NCBI RefSeq assembly: GCF_001984195.1
Contig: NZ_MTQN01000009.1
Coordinates: 496,001 to 560,000, forward strand
Direction of reading: 5' to 3'
DNA length: 64,000 nt
Source: Kribbella sp. ALI-6-A
GTDB lineage: Bacteria; Actinomycetota; Actinomycetes; Propionibacteriales; Kribbellaceae
The notes beneath the pieces are model-generated. The model did no database searches and was not told the origin of the DNA. It saw nothing but the letters and a program-made list of their open reading frames with translations. Positions within the stretch are counted from its first letter, which is position 1. Each line of letters opens with the position of its first letter. Shown here piece by piece: positions 9,120 to 17,353 of the stretch. The translations under genes and the position numbers were made by a program.

Positions 9120-10063
9120 GCGGGAACACGCTGACCGATCGCTACGTGCACGAGGTGGTCCGGCGGATCCCGGCCGACCAGCGGGCCGACGTGGCCGACG
9201 AGCTGCGCACGACCATCGCCGACACCGCCGACGCGCGGGGTGCGGCCGACCCGGAGGCCGCCGAGCGCGCGGTGCTCACCGAGATGGGCGACCCGATCCG
9301 GCTCGCCGCCAAGTACGCCGACCGGCCGCTGGCTCTGATCGGGCCGGAGCTCTACCCGGCGTACGTCCGGCTGCTCAAGCTGCTGCTGACCACCGTGCTG
9401 CCGATCGTGGTCGCGGTGCTGGTGGTGATCGAAGTCCTGGACAGCAATGACGTCGGCGCGGCGATCGGCAGCGCGATCGGCGGCATCCTCACCGTCGGCG
9501 CGCAGATGATCGCCTGGCTGACGGTGGTGTTCGCCCTGATCGACCGCTCCCGGCACCGCGAGACGGCGGTCGCGGAGGTCGACCAGTGGAGCCCCGACGA
9601 CCTGCCCGAACTCCGGCAGACCGAGAAGCGGGACTCCGGCGCCGCCCTGGCCATCGGATGGAACGCGCTGGTGCTCGCGCTGATCGTCTGGCAGCACACC
9701 GCCGCGCCGTACCGGGCCGGCAACGATCGCATCGAGGTGCTCGACCCGGCGCTGTGGTCGGGCTGGATCTGGCCGATCCTGGTCGGCCTGGCCGGCGTCG
9801 TGACGCTCGAGGTGATCCGCTTCGCCACCCGCACCTGCACCATGCTGCACGCCGGCCTGTACGCCGTGGCCGAACTGCTCGTCACGCTGCCGCTGGCGTG
9901 GATCCTCTCGCAGCACAAGTTCTTCAACCCGGCATTCCTGGCCGACGTCAACAACGGCTGGACGGTGCCGGACGCGGTCTACACGATCGCCGTGATTGCC
10001 GTCCTGCTCGTCAGCGGTTCCGAGATCGTCAGCCGCTTCCGTGAGGCTCGCGCACAGAGCTGA
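9116..10063 (+). CDS. Membrane protein with N-terminal HAAS-like domain (PadR partner)
   Basis: A 315-residue protein. Residues 1-75 form a soluble helical domain with ELRTTIADTADARG and EAAERAVLTEMGDPIRLAAK, the pattern of HAAS/DUF1700-type domains found next to PadR genes. Six or so membrane helices follow (about 85-110, 120-145, 180-195, 220-240, 250-275, 290-310). The start is fixed by the ATGA overlap with padR. The partner regulator probably senses something linked to this protein; no enzymatic motif is visible. Confidence 0.8.
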   Translation: MSGNTLTDRYVHEVVRRIPADQRADVADELRTTIADTADARGAADPEAAERAVLTEMGDPIRLAAKYADRPLALIGPELYPAYVRLLKLLLTTVLPIVVAVLVVIEVLDSNDVGAAIGSAIGGILTVGAQMIAWLTVVFALIDRSRHRETAVAEVDQWSPDDLPELRQTEKRDSGAALAIGWNALVLALIVWQHTAAPYRAGNDRIEVLDPALWSGWIWPILVGLAGVVTLEVIRFATRTCTMLHAGLYAVAELLVTLPLAWILSQHKFFNPAFLADVNNGWTVPDAVYTIAVIAVLLVSGSEIVSRFREARAQS

Positions 10064-10092
10064 CCGTCACGGCTCCGAGCAGCGCCCGGCGC

Positions 10093-11025
10093 TCAGGCTT
10101 CCGCAAGGACCTGGGCGCCGGTGCGTTCCGGGGCTTGGCGGCGGTAGGCGCCGGGCGCAACGCCGAACTCGCGTTTGAACGCGGCGGCGAAGGCGAACTC
10201 CGAGGTGTAGCCGACCTGGTGGGCGATCGAGGCCAGGGACGCGTTGCCGCTGCGGAGCATTCGCGCCGCCGTACTGAGGCGCCACCAGGTCAGATAGGTC
10301 AACGGCGGCTGGCCGACGAGAGCGCTGAACCGGCGGGCGAAAACAGTCCGGGACAGGCCGGCTTCGCGGGCGAGTTCCTGGACGGTCCACCGTCTGGCCG
10401 GATCGCGGTGGATCTGGTGCAGGGCCGCCGTGATCGCGGGATCGGTGAGCGCGGCGCCCCAACCGGTCTCCGACCGGCCGGACTCGGAGTCGAGCCACTC
10501 TCGCAGCAGGTACACGAGCAGCAGATCGAGCAGCGCGGGCTGCGCGGCCTCCGCACCGGGACGGTTCTCGGCCAGGTCCGCGCGCAGCAGGTCGACCGCC
10601 GCATCCAGTCCTGACCGCCGGCCAGGGTGCGCCGGGAGATGCACGACCTCAGGCAACGATCGCAGGAACGGATGGGCCAGCCCGCGGTCCAGTCGGTAGG
10701 CGCCGCAGAGCAGCAGCGCCTGGTCGGGCGCCTCGTCGTACTCGCCGATGTTGTCGACGCCGGCGTCGGGCGGCAGCTCGGACACCTTCCGGCCCGGGCT
10801 GTCGCTCATCCCGTGCTGTACGCCGTGCGGCAGGAACACGACGTCGCCGGCGCTCAGCGCGACCGGTTCGCCCGCTGGTGGGATCAGCCAGCACGATCCC
10901 TGCAGCACCACATGGAATCCGGCGCCCGGATAGGGCCCGAACCGGTTGCCCCATCGCCCTACCCGCTGCGACCGGGTGAACTTCGGCACTCCGACCCGCG
11001 CGCTGGCGATGACGTCACTGAACAC
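10093..11025 (-). CDS. AraC family regulator with N-terminal cupin domain
   Basis: A 310-residue regulator: cupin-type ligand domain at about 1-190 (GSCWLIPPAGEPVALSAGD; LLLCGAYRLDRG) and two helix-turn-helix motifs in the last 100 residues (WTVQELAREAGLSRTVFARR; ASIAHQVGYTSEFAFAAAFK). GTG 11025 is preferred over GTG 11031 because GGGGGAG then sits five bases upstream. This cupin/AraC type often controls a neighbouring dehydrogenase, but here the neighbours are unrelated. It is a paralog of the gene at 20258-21151, sharing the LCGAY block. Confidence 0.9.
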   Translation of the reverse strand: MFSDVIASARVGVPKFTRSQRVGRWGNRFGPYPGAGFHVVLQGSCWLIPPAGEPVALSAGDVVFLPHGVQHGMSDSPGRKVSELPPDAGVDNIGEYDEAPDQALLLCGAYRLDRGLAHPFLRSLPEVVHLPAHPGRRSGLDAAVDLLRADLAENRPGAEAAQPALLDLLLVYLLREWLDSESGRSETGWGAALTDPAITAALHQIHRDPARRWTVQELAREAGLSRTVFARRFSALVGQPPLTYLTWWRLSTAARMLRSGNASLASIAHQVGYTSEFAFAAAFKREFGVAPGAYRRQAPERTGAQVLAEA

Positions 11026-11169
11026 GTCCACTCCCCCAGCCTACCGGGACGATCACGTATGTTTCCGACCGATCGCCAATTAGGAAAGCCCACTCCTGGT
11101 TCCTGGGCTGACATCGCCAACACCGACAACCAGGGTCATGGTCGCCGAATCCAACTGATCCGACGGCCG

Positions 11170-11769
11170 TCAGGATCGCTCGCCGACCGGCCCGGTCCGA
11201 TCGGCCGGCCGGTCGTCAGCGACCGTCAGCAGTTCGGCGCGCCGGTCGAGACGTCGTGAGCTCATCCATTGGTAGCCGACACCCACCACGGCAAGCACCG
11301 CCAGGACCGACCACTGCGGCCGGCCGTCGGGCTTGAAGACGACCGCCGCGATCATCAGTACGACGAACGGAAGCGTCATCCACACCCCGAGCCGGGCCTT
11401 GGCCGCATCGTGCCGGTTCAGCCGTAGCGCGGCCGCCCGGAGCTCGGGGTCGGCCGGCGCCGGGCCTCGTCGCGCGGCGCGGAACACCGTGCTCCACTCG
11501 TCGCGCGGCACCTCACCGATCAGCGCCCGTACTTCGCGCCGCGGCTTCTCGGTGGCGAAAGTCACCAAGGCGCCGTACAAAAGGCCGGCGACCAGTCCGA
11601 ACAGGATGATCTCCAGCGGATCGGACCAGTGGTCCCAGAGGATGCCGATCGACATGATCGCGCCGAACGGCAGTCCGTACAGCAGGCACAAGATCCATCG
11701 CGGGGCGGTGTTCAGGTAGGCGCGCACACCGAACCAGTGCCCCAGAAGTTCGGCGTACGAACGGTTCAA
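11170..11769 (-). CDS. Membrane protein of unknown function
   Basis: A protein of about 199 residues with two pairs of membrane helices: WILCLLYGLPFGAIMSIGIL and IILFGLVAGLLYGALVTFAT in the first half, LPFVVLMIAAVVF and WSVLAVLAVVGVGYQWM in the second, with a charged loop between. The TTG at 11769 overlaps the stop of the lipoprotein gene (TTGA); GTG 11727 is an alternative start. It ends the minus-strand run that begins with the SDR genes. I do not recognise a family. Confidence 0.7.
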   Translation of the reverse strand: MNRSYAELLGHWFGVRAYLNTAPRWILCLLYGLPFGAIMSIGILWDHWSDPLEIILFGLVAGLLYGALVTFATEKPRREVRALIGEVPRDEWSTVFRAARRGPAPADPELRAAALRLNRHDAAKARLGVWMTLPFVVLMIAAVVFKPDGRPQWSVLAVLAVVGVGYQWMSSRRLDRRAELLTVADDRPADRTGPVGERS

Positions 11770-12104
11770 CGCTCCCGGTACAGCACGAGGTGCTCGTGGT
11801 AGAGGACGCCGTCGCGGACGTCGCCGGTGGCGGTGAAACCGAGGTCGTCGAAGTAGTCGAGGTGGGTGCCGGTGACGGTGTAGCGGCCGGTGTAGGCGCG
11901 GAGGCGGCCGTCGCGGGCTTCCTCGTAGCGGCCGTTGGGCAGCAGTTCCTGCCGGATGCGGCCGTCGGCGGTGACCCACATTCCGACGTACGGATGGGGG
12001 TCGGACGAGGGAGTGGTGGAGGGCCGGCCGGCGCCGGGGGCCTCGGTGGCGCAAGCGGTCAAGGTGGCGAGCAGGCCGAGGGCCAGCAGGTGCTTCGGGA
12101 TCAT
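11766..12104 (-). CDS. Atu4866-like lipoprotein
   Basis: A 112-residue exported lipoprotein: signal peptide with lipobox LTAC and Cys18, a Pro/Ser linker, then a small beta domain containing YVGMWVTADGRIRQELLPNG, RAYTGRYTVTGTHLDYFDD and GVLYHEHLVLYR. These are the conserved blocks of the Atu4866 family, whose structure resembles a streptavidin barrel and which is often linked to dehydrogenases and redox enzymes. AAAGGA lies upstream of ATG 12104. It follows the SDR gene by 19 bases, so it is part of the same run. Confidence 0.8.
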   Translation of the reverse strand: MIPKHLLALGLLATLTACATEAPGAGRPSTTPSSDPHPYVGMWVTADGRIRQELLPNGRYEEARDGRLRAYTGRYTVTGTHLDYFDDLGFTATGDVRDGVLYHEHLVLYRER

Positions 12105-12123
12105 GAGTGGTCCTTTCGGGTTG

Positions 12124-12963
12124 TCACTGCCAGGGTTCGAGAAGGTGGGTGGTCAGCCGGTGCAGTTCGTCCTGCGCGGTGTGGTCGCGCGCGGACCGGC
12201 TCGGCGCCGCGGGGCTGCCGTCGTCGAGGTACGCGCCCGACCTCACTCCGTACGCCGTTGCGGCCTGGACGAGGTTCCGGGCGCCGTGCTCGACCGGCGC
12301 GCCGCCGACGCCGTACATCGCGTGCAGCAGGCCGGTGCTGATGACGCCCGGGCTGATGCTGACGATCGTGGGCGCTGCCGGCTGGCGTGCGAGCCACAGC
12401 GCGTGCATGATCATCGCCAGCTTCGAGCGGGCGTAGGCGATGGTCGGACTGTAGGTGTGCCGCTCGAGCTGGAGGTCGTCGAGCCGCAGGTCGGCCGACA
12501 GATGGGTGGCCGACGACACGTGCACGACCCGCCCACCCGGTCGCTCCAGCAGCAGCGGTGTGAGGCGCTCGGTCAGCAGTACGGCGGCCAGGTAGTTGAC
12601 CTGGAACGTCGTCTCGTACCCGTTGGCGCTGAGCCGGCGTTCGGGAGCGCCTGGCCGGCCCGCGTTGTTGACCAGGACGTCCACGTGCCCGACCAGGTCA
12701 CGGATACGTCCGGCCAGGGTGACGACCTCGTCCAGGTTGTCGAAGTCGGCTTGCAGGTAGTCGATTTTGGCCTTGCCGCTCCCGAGCCGCGACAGCGTGG
12801 ATCGCGCAGCGCTCTCGGGCTCGGGTCCGTGCAGGATGAGGTGGGCGGTGGAATCGTCGTGGGCCAGGTCCCGCGCGGCGGCCAAGCCGATACCGCTGGT
12901 CGCCCCGGTCAGGACGATCGTGCGCCCGGAGGCGCCGTGCTCGTCGGCTGCGACGTCGGTCAT
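12124..12963 (-). CDS. SDR family oxidoreductase
   Basis: A 279-residue classical short-chain dehydrogenase/reductase using NAD(P). TGATSGIG at residues 19-26 binds the cofactor, NNAG is at about 98, the catalytic serine is in VVHVSSATH and the YxxxK pair in AYARSKLAMI. The ATG at 12963 follows GGAAGGAGCTGTC. It resembles the retinol-dehydrogenase-like branch. It is the fourth gene of the minus-strand run, 23 bases after the amidohydrolase. The substrate is unknown. Confidence 0.92.
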   Translation of the reverse strand: MTDVAADEHGASGRTIVLTGATSGIGLAAARDLAHDDSTAHLILHGPEPESAARSTLSRLGSGKAKIDYLQADFDNLDEVVTLAGRIRDLVGHVDVLVNNAGRPGAPERRLSANGYETTFQVNYLAAVLLTERLTPLLLERPGGRVVHVSSATHLSADLRLDDLQLERHTYSPTIAYARSKLAMIMHALWLARQPAAPTIVSISPGVISTGLLHAMYGVGGAPVEHGARNLVQAATAYGVRSGAYLDDGSPAAPSRSARDHTAQDELHRLTTHLLEPWQ

Positions 12964-12986
12964 GACAGCTCCTTCCAGTGCTGGGA

Positions 12987-14405
12987 TCAGGCGTTGCGAG
13001 CAGTCTGCAGAACGTGGTCCCGGGACTCCCGTACGTCGTCCCGCAGGGCCGGCAGGTCGACGTCCAGGACAGTGCCGGCCCACTTGCGGACCTCACCGGC
13101 GATGAAGACGGCGTCGATGTTGCGCGGGTCGGAGCCGAGCACGAGCGTGCCGATCGGGTCGTTCAGCGGCATGTTGTTCAGGTCCTCGGCGCGGACGACC
13201 AGCAGGTCGGCCTGCTTGCCCGGCGTGAGCGAGCCGGTGACGTCGCCGAGCCCGATCGACCGGGCACCCTGCAGGGTGGCGAAGTCGAGCACGTCCCGGA
13301 CCCCGATCCGGCTGGGCGTCGCGGTGGTGCCGTAGGCGCCGTTGACCGCGCGCATCCGCTGGATCGCGTGCAGGGTGCGCATCTGGGTGAACATGTCACT
13401 GGCCAGGGCGACCTCGACGTCGATGCTCAGCCCGGGCCGGATCCCGGCCGCGAGCGCTTCGTCGATGGCCGGGATCGCGCTCTCCAGGCCGATCTGCGCG
13501 TCCGAGGTCGGCGCGAGCGAGACGGCGGTGCCGGTGTCGGCCATCGCCTGCCACGCCTCGGGGGTCAGGCCCGTGCAGTGGATCAGCGAGACCTCCGGTC
13601 CCAGCAGGCCGTTCTTCGCCCACGACACGATGGCGTTCGACGAGGGCACACCGAAGACGGCGTCGACGCTAACCCCGACGCCCAGGTCGCGGGCCACCCG
13701 GGCGAGCCGGTCGCCGTACGCGAGGTCGGGGCCGGCGATCTCGTCGGTGGCCAGCGTGGCCAGCCGCAGCGTGACCAGCTGGTCGTCGGAGCCGAAGTAC
13801 TGCTCCTTCAGCCGGGACAGATCCGCCGGCCACTGGCCGTCCCACGCACCGAAGTGCGGCCGCATCGAAGCGTGCACGCCGCGAATGCCGGTGTCGATGA
13901 GGGCCTCGACGGCGCTGTCGGAGTGCGCGGCGGTGCGGGAGTTGTGGGAGAAGTCGAGCATGGTGGTGATGCCGCTGTCGATCGCGGTCAGCGCGGCGAG
14001 CCTGGTGCCGACGTACACGTCGTGGGGCCGGTACGCCGGGGCGATGCCGGACAGGGTGGACATCACGTACTCCCCCAGGTCGTTCACGTCCGGCATGATC
14101 CGGCGCAGCTGCGCCTCCCAGGCGTGGCGGTGGGTGTCGACGAAGCCCGGAGCCAGGATCGCGCCGGTCACGTCGATCACGAGCGCGCCGTCGGCGGTGC
14201 CCTCGCTGCGCAGGTCGGGGCCGATAGCAACGATCTTGCGGCCTTCGACGAGCAGATCGCCGTGCGGCAGGACCCCGAGCTCGGGATCCATGGTGACGAT
14301 GGCCGCACCGGTCAGCAGGATGCGCCGGGTGGGGTCGGCGGACCGGCTGCGCAACTGGTCCAGCACAGCGGCCGCGGACGTCGGAGTGCTCACACTGTTG
14401 TTCAT
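12987..14405 (-). CDS. Amidohydrolase family protein (cytosine/chloro-hydrolase-like)
   Basis: A 472-residue TIM-barrel metal hydrolase of the ATZ/TRZ and cytosine-deaminase-like group. The beta1 metal motif is VDTHRH; a later SLIHCTGLTPEAW gives the beta6 histidine and GLSIDVEVALASDMFTQMR the beta8 aspartate. Where relatives have a histidine on beta5 (VSVH), this protein reads VSVDAVFG. The C-terminal beta-sandwich contains GSLTPGKQADLLVV. It starts directly after the SDR stop (no gap) and is probably translationally coupled. The substrate may be a cyclic amide or a deaminated heterocycle; the SDR neighbours suggest a catabolic pathway. Confidence 0.88.
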   Translation of the reverse strand: MNNSVSTPTSAAAVLDQLRSRSADPTRRILLTGAAIVTMDPELGVLPHGDLLVEGRKIVAIGPDLRSEGTADGALVIDVTGAILAPGFVDTHRHAWEAQLRRIMPDVNDLGEYVMSTLSGIAPAYRPHDVYVGTRLAALTAIDSGITTMLDFSHNSRTAAHSDSAVEALIDTGIRGVHASMRPHFGAWDGQWPADLSRLKEQYFGSDDQLVTLRLATLATDEIAGPDLAYGDRLARVARDLGVGVSVDAVFGVPSSNAIVSWAKNGLLGPEVSLIHCTGLTPEAWQAMADTGTAVSLAPTSDAQIGLESAIPAIDEALAAGIRPGLSIDVEVALASDMFTQMRTLHAIQRMRAVNGAYGTTATPSRIGVRDVLDFATLQGARSIGLGDVTGSLTPGKQADLLVVRAEDLNNMPLNDPIGTLVLGSDPRNIDAVFIAGEVRKWAGTVLDVDLPALRDDVRESRDHVLQTARNA

Positions 14406-15182
14406 TCAGATCACCTGCGCCGTCGGCAGGATGGTGATCTCGGTCAGGTTGACGTGGGCCGGCAGGGCGGTCATGAAGGCCACGGTCTCGGCGACGTCGG
14501 ACGACTGCAGCACGTCGATCTGCTCGATCAGGTCGGCCATCAGCCGGGTGGCGTCGGGGTCGGTGACGTGGTCGGGCAGTTCGGTGTCGACCATGCCGGG
14601 CTCGATGGTCGCCACCCGGATGTTCTTGGGCCCGAGCTCCACGCGCAGCAGGCGGGTCAGGTGGCTGATGTAGGCCTTGGTGCCGGAGTAGACGGAGAAC
14701 TTCTCCAGGATGCGGGTCGCCGCGATCGACGAGGTGGTGATCAGGTCGGCGGGCCGGCCGGCCTCGGCGGTCGCGCTCAGCTGGGGCAGGAAGGCGCCGA
14801 TGACGTTCATCACGCCGGTGACGTTCAGGTCGATCTGGCGCTGCCACTCGTCCATCCGGAGCTCGGTGATGCCGGAGATCAGCTGGACGCCGGCGTTGTT
14901 GAAGACGAGGTCGGCGGTGCCGAGCTGGTCGGCGACCTGGTCGGCCGCGGCCTGGACGGCGTCCCGGCCGGTGACGTCGACGGGGACGGCGAGAGCGGTC
15001 CCGCCGGCAGCGCGGATCGAGTCCACCAGCGCGTCCAGCTTGTCCTTGCGGCGGGCGAGCACGGCGACGTTCGCGCCGAGCTCGGCCAGCCGCTGGGCGG
15101 TGGCGGCGCCGATGCCGCTGGAGGCGCCGGAGACCACGGCGACGCGGCCGGCCAGCGGAGTACCGGTGAGCAGAGCAGACAT
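14406..15182 (-). CDS. SDR family oxidoreductase
   Basis: A 258-residue classical SDR. SGASSGIG binds the cofactor near residue 18, ARRKDKLD suggests NADP preference, NNAG is at about 93, TTSSIAA carries the catalytic serine and YSGTKAYI the Tyr/Lys pair. LPDHVTDPDATRLMADLIEQ near the C-terminus is typical of the YdfG-like subgroup. It lies 88 bases after the previous SDR and touches the amidohydrolase start. A GAAAGAGG ribosome site precedes ATG 15182. Confidence 0.92.
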   Translation of the reverse strand: MSALLTGTPLAGRVAVVSGASSGIGAATAQRLAELGANVAVLARRKDKLDALVDSIRAAGGTALAVPVDVTGRDAVQAAADQVADQLGTADLVFNNAGVQLISGITELRMDEWQRQIDLNVTGVMNVIGAFLPQLSATAEAGRPADLITTSSIAATRILEKFSVYSGTKAYISHLTRLLRVELGPKNIRVATIEPGMVDTELPDHVTDPDATRLMADLIEQIDVLQSSDVAETVAFMTALPAHVNLTEITILPTAQVI

Positions 15183-15270
15183 GACGGACCTCTTTCAGGA
15201 GTTCGGAAGACAGTGGAGGGAGTCGCCGGAACCGACTCCGGCGGGTGGTGCGCTTCGACCGGGCGGAGCG

Positions 15271-16116
15271 TTACGCCGCGGTGGCGTCGTCGTGCGCGGT
15301 GGCGGCCGACTTCTCGCGCCATGGGGCCAGGTCCTGCTCGATCTGGTCGAGCTTGACCTGCAGCCGGTCGAGCGTGTCCGGGCCGAGGTACAGATGCGTC
15401 GGCAGCTGGTCCTGTGACGTGACCTCGTAGATCAGCGACGCGCTCTTGACCGGGTCGCCGAGCTGGGTGTGGTTCGCGGTGCCGACCCAGTCCAGCGTGA
15501 CGTGGGCGGGAGTTCCGTCGTACTCGGTGATCCGGGAGGACGGCAACGACAGTGAGCTGGCGTCCAGGAAGTCGGTCCGCAGGACGCCCGGTTCGACCAC
15601 CATCGACTGGATGCCGAACGGCGTCAGCTCCTTGGACAGCGACTCGCTCAGGCCGGCGACGGCGAACTTCGAGGCGCAGTACAGGCCCACGCCCGGCTCG
15701 CCCTCGAAACCGGACCGCGAGCCGATGTTGACGATCTTGCCCGCACCCTGGCCGCGCATCACCGGCAGGACGGCGCGGGTCATGTCGATCAGGGCGAAGA
15801 CGTTCAGATCGAACAGCGAGCGGGCCTCGGCGTCGGTGATCTCCTCCACCGCGCCCAGCAGACCGCGCCCGGCGTTGTTGACCAGTACGTCGATCCGCCC
15901 GAACCGCTCGACCGCGGCCTGCACAGCCGCGGGAATCTGCTCGGACTTCGTCACGTCGAGTTCGACACCGAGCACGTGATCGGACGTCTTCAGGTCTTCG
16001 GGCAGCCGGCCGAGGTCGCGCGCCGCGACGACGACGTCGTTGCCGTCGGCAAGAGCGGCGCGGGCGATCTCGGCGCCCAGACCGCGGGAGGCTCCGGTGA
16101 TGAACCAGGTGGCCAT
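15271..16116 (-). CDS. SDR family oxidoreductase (first gene of SDR operon)
   Basis: A 281-residue SDR: TGASRGLG at residues 7-14, NNAGRGLLGAVEE near 86, NIGSRSG with the catalytic serine and YCASKFAV with Tyr and Lys. It is of the type often found beside MmyB-like regulators, labelled SDR without substrate. The ribosome site GAAAGAAGGA lies just upstream of ATG 16116. A palindrome at 16211-16235 lies before it, behind the regulator gene. It should lead the operon that continues with a second SDR, the amidohydrolase and a third SDR. Confidence 0.93.
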   Translation of the reverse strand: MATWFITGASRGLGAEIARAALADGNDVVVAARDLGRLPEDLKTSDHVLGVELDVTKSEQIPAAVQAAVERFGRIDVLVNNAGRGLLGAVEEITDAEARSLFDLNVFALIDMTRAVLPVMRGQGAGKIVNIGSRSGFEGEPGVGLYCASKFAVAGLSESLSKELTPFGIQSMVVEPGVLRTDFLDASSLSLPSSRITEYDGTPAHVTLDWVGTANHTQLGDPVKSASLIYEVTSQDQLPTHLYLGPDTLDRLQVKLDQIEQDLAPWREKSAATAHDDATAA

Positions 16117-16210
16117 GGTGTCCTTCTTTCGGCTTGGCTCCGGCGGGGTGTTCCCGCCGCTGACAGTTCTGAGTCTGTCGAGACCGCCAGGGCCGAAGAA
16201 GTCCGTGGGA

Positions 16211-16235
16211 TTCCTGGGAGTGCCCTACCTAGGAA
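16211..16235. promoter_or_regulatory. Palindromic operator candidate between XRE gene and SDR operon
   Basis: TTCCTGGG and, nine bases on, CCTAGGAA form an inverted repeat with seven of eight pairs. It overlaps the stop codon of the XRE/MmyB gene and sits about 95 bases before the SDR start. Regulators of this kind usually control the adjacent SDR, so this is the natural binding site to propose. Confidence 0.5.
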
Positions 16236-17079
16236 CAGCGTCGGACTCGGCGCGCAGCCTCTGCTCCGCGCGCTCGCGCAGCCGGTCGAACGCCGCCGCG
16301 GTCGGGGTCGCGGGCTCGGCCTGGTAGACGACGAGCTGCTGGCCGGGAGCCCCGTTGACCGCGAACGACGAGAACTGGATGTGCAGGTCACCGACCTCCC
16401 GGTGGCGCAGGTGTTTGACGTCCTGGGTCTTGGCCTTGACGTCGTGGCGACCCCACAGGTCAGCGAACTCCGGGCTCTGTGCCGACAGCTCCGCCACCAC
16501 CTCACCGATCCGCACGGACTCCGGATCGTGCCCGTACGCGAACCGCAGCTCGGCGACGCAGGAGTGCGCCGCCCGCTCCCACTCCTGGTAGAAGTTCCGG
16601 CCGGCCGGGTCCAGGAAGACCATGCGGGCCAGGTTGTCCGCCGGGGTGAACCCCTCGTGCAGCGCGGCGGCCAGTGTGTTGCCCGCGAGAATGTCCAGCG
16701 CCGGCCCGAGCACGAACGCCGGGGACGTGGACCAGGCGCTCATGAGCTGCAGCAGCTGCGGGCTGACGGAAGTCCCCTCCGCCCGGCTCCAGCGGCGCGT
16801 CTCCGGCGCCTGGACCAGTCGCCACAGGTGCTCGGTGGCGTCGGCGTCCAGCCGCAGCGCTCGCGCGACAGCCTCGACCACCTGCGGCGACGGGCTGGAC
16901 TCCCGGCCCTGCTCCAGCCGTACGTAGTAGTCGCTGCTCATCCCGGCCAGCATCGCCACCTCTTCGCGGCGCAACCCTTTGACCCGGCGGCGGCCGTACT
17001 CCGGGAGTCCGACGTCTTGCGGCTTGAGGGCGTCGCGACGGGCGCGCAGGAAGTCGCCCAGCGGTGTGCTGTCGCTCAT
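16225..17079 (-). CDS. XRE family regulator with MmyB-like ligand-binding domain
   Basis: A 284-residue regulator. The N-terminal helix-turn-helix covers about 1-80, with VKGLRREEVAMLAGMSSDYY as the recognisable block. The rest is a PAS-like MmyB/MLTR ligand-binding domain with YQEWERAAHSCVAELRFAYG, LWGRHDVKAK and HREVGDLHIQFSSF, thought to bind small hydrophobic ligands. It lies directly upstream of the SDR operon on the same strand. A second regulator of this type is at 33778-34632, also next to an SDR gene. Confidence 0.93.
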   Translation of the reverse strand: MSDSTPLGDFLRARRDALKPQDVGLPEYGRRRVKGLRREEVAMLAGMSSDYYVRLEQGRESSPSPQVVEAVARALRLDADATEHLWRLVQAPETRRWSRAEGTSVSPQLLQLMSAWSTSPAFVLGPALDILAGNTLAAALHEGFTPADNLARMVFLDPAGRNFYQEWERAAHSCVAELRFAYGHDPESVRIGEVVAELSAQSPEFADLWGRHDVKAKTQDVKHLRHREVGDLHIQFSSFAVNGAPGQQLVVYQAEPATPTAAAFDRLRERAEQRLRAESDAVPR

Positions 17080-17134
17080 GTCGCAAGACTAGACGCCCCG
17101 TGTGTCGGCCCGGCCTGGTTCTCAGTGCGTTGAC

Positions 17135-17155
17135 GGTGCGTCACGTGTCAGCACC
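17135..17155. promoter_or_regulatory. Inverted repeat upstream of the cytochrome b gene (distal)
   Basis: GGTGC and GCACC flank an 11-base centre that holds CACGTG. With the larger repeat at 17258-17281 it makes two symmetric sites in the 274-base region before the orphan cytochrome b gene. No regulator gene is adjacent on the plus strand. Confidence 0.4.
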
Positions 17156-17257
17156 GGTCATGCTCCCCAATCGCGGACTTCGACGACTGTCCGCGATCAG
17201 CCTCAGGGCCGATGGACACTCCACCTGTCGGTACGGGTCGGCCGCGGCCTCGCGGGG

Positions 17258-17281
17258 GTGACGTGTGCCACGGCACGTCAC
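17258..17281. promoter_or_regulatory. Inverted repeat upstream of the cytochrome b gene (proximal)
   Basis: GTGACGTG and CACGTCAC are perfect eight-base arms around an eight-base spacer, 72 bases before the ATG. The symmetry and spacing suit a dimeric regulator; CRP-like proteins recognise related GTGA/TCAC arms, though here the core is GTGACGTG. It could also act as a hairpin in the leader. Confidence 0.5.
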
Positions 17282-17353
17282 ACCCGCGCCTCCGGCGGGG
17301 TCGTATGTATGACCGCGGTGTGCGGCCCGCTGGAGGACAGGAGGGGTCGAGCC

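Noticed and set aside
12978-15356. Long plus-strand open frame opposite the amidohydrolase and SDR genes
   Set aside because: The minus-strand genes have full catalytic motifs; the plus-strand reading is low-complexity shadow.
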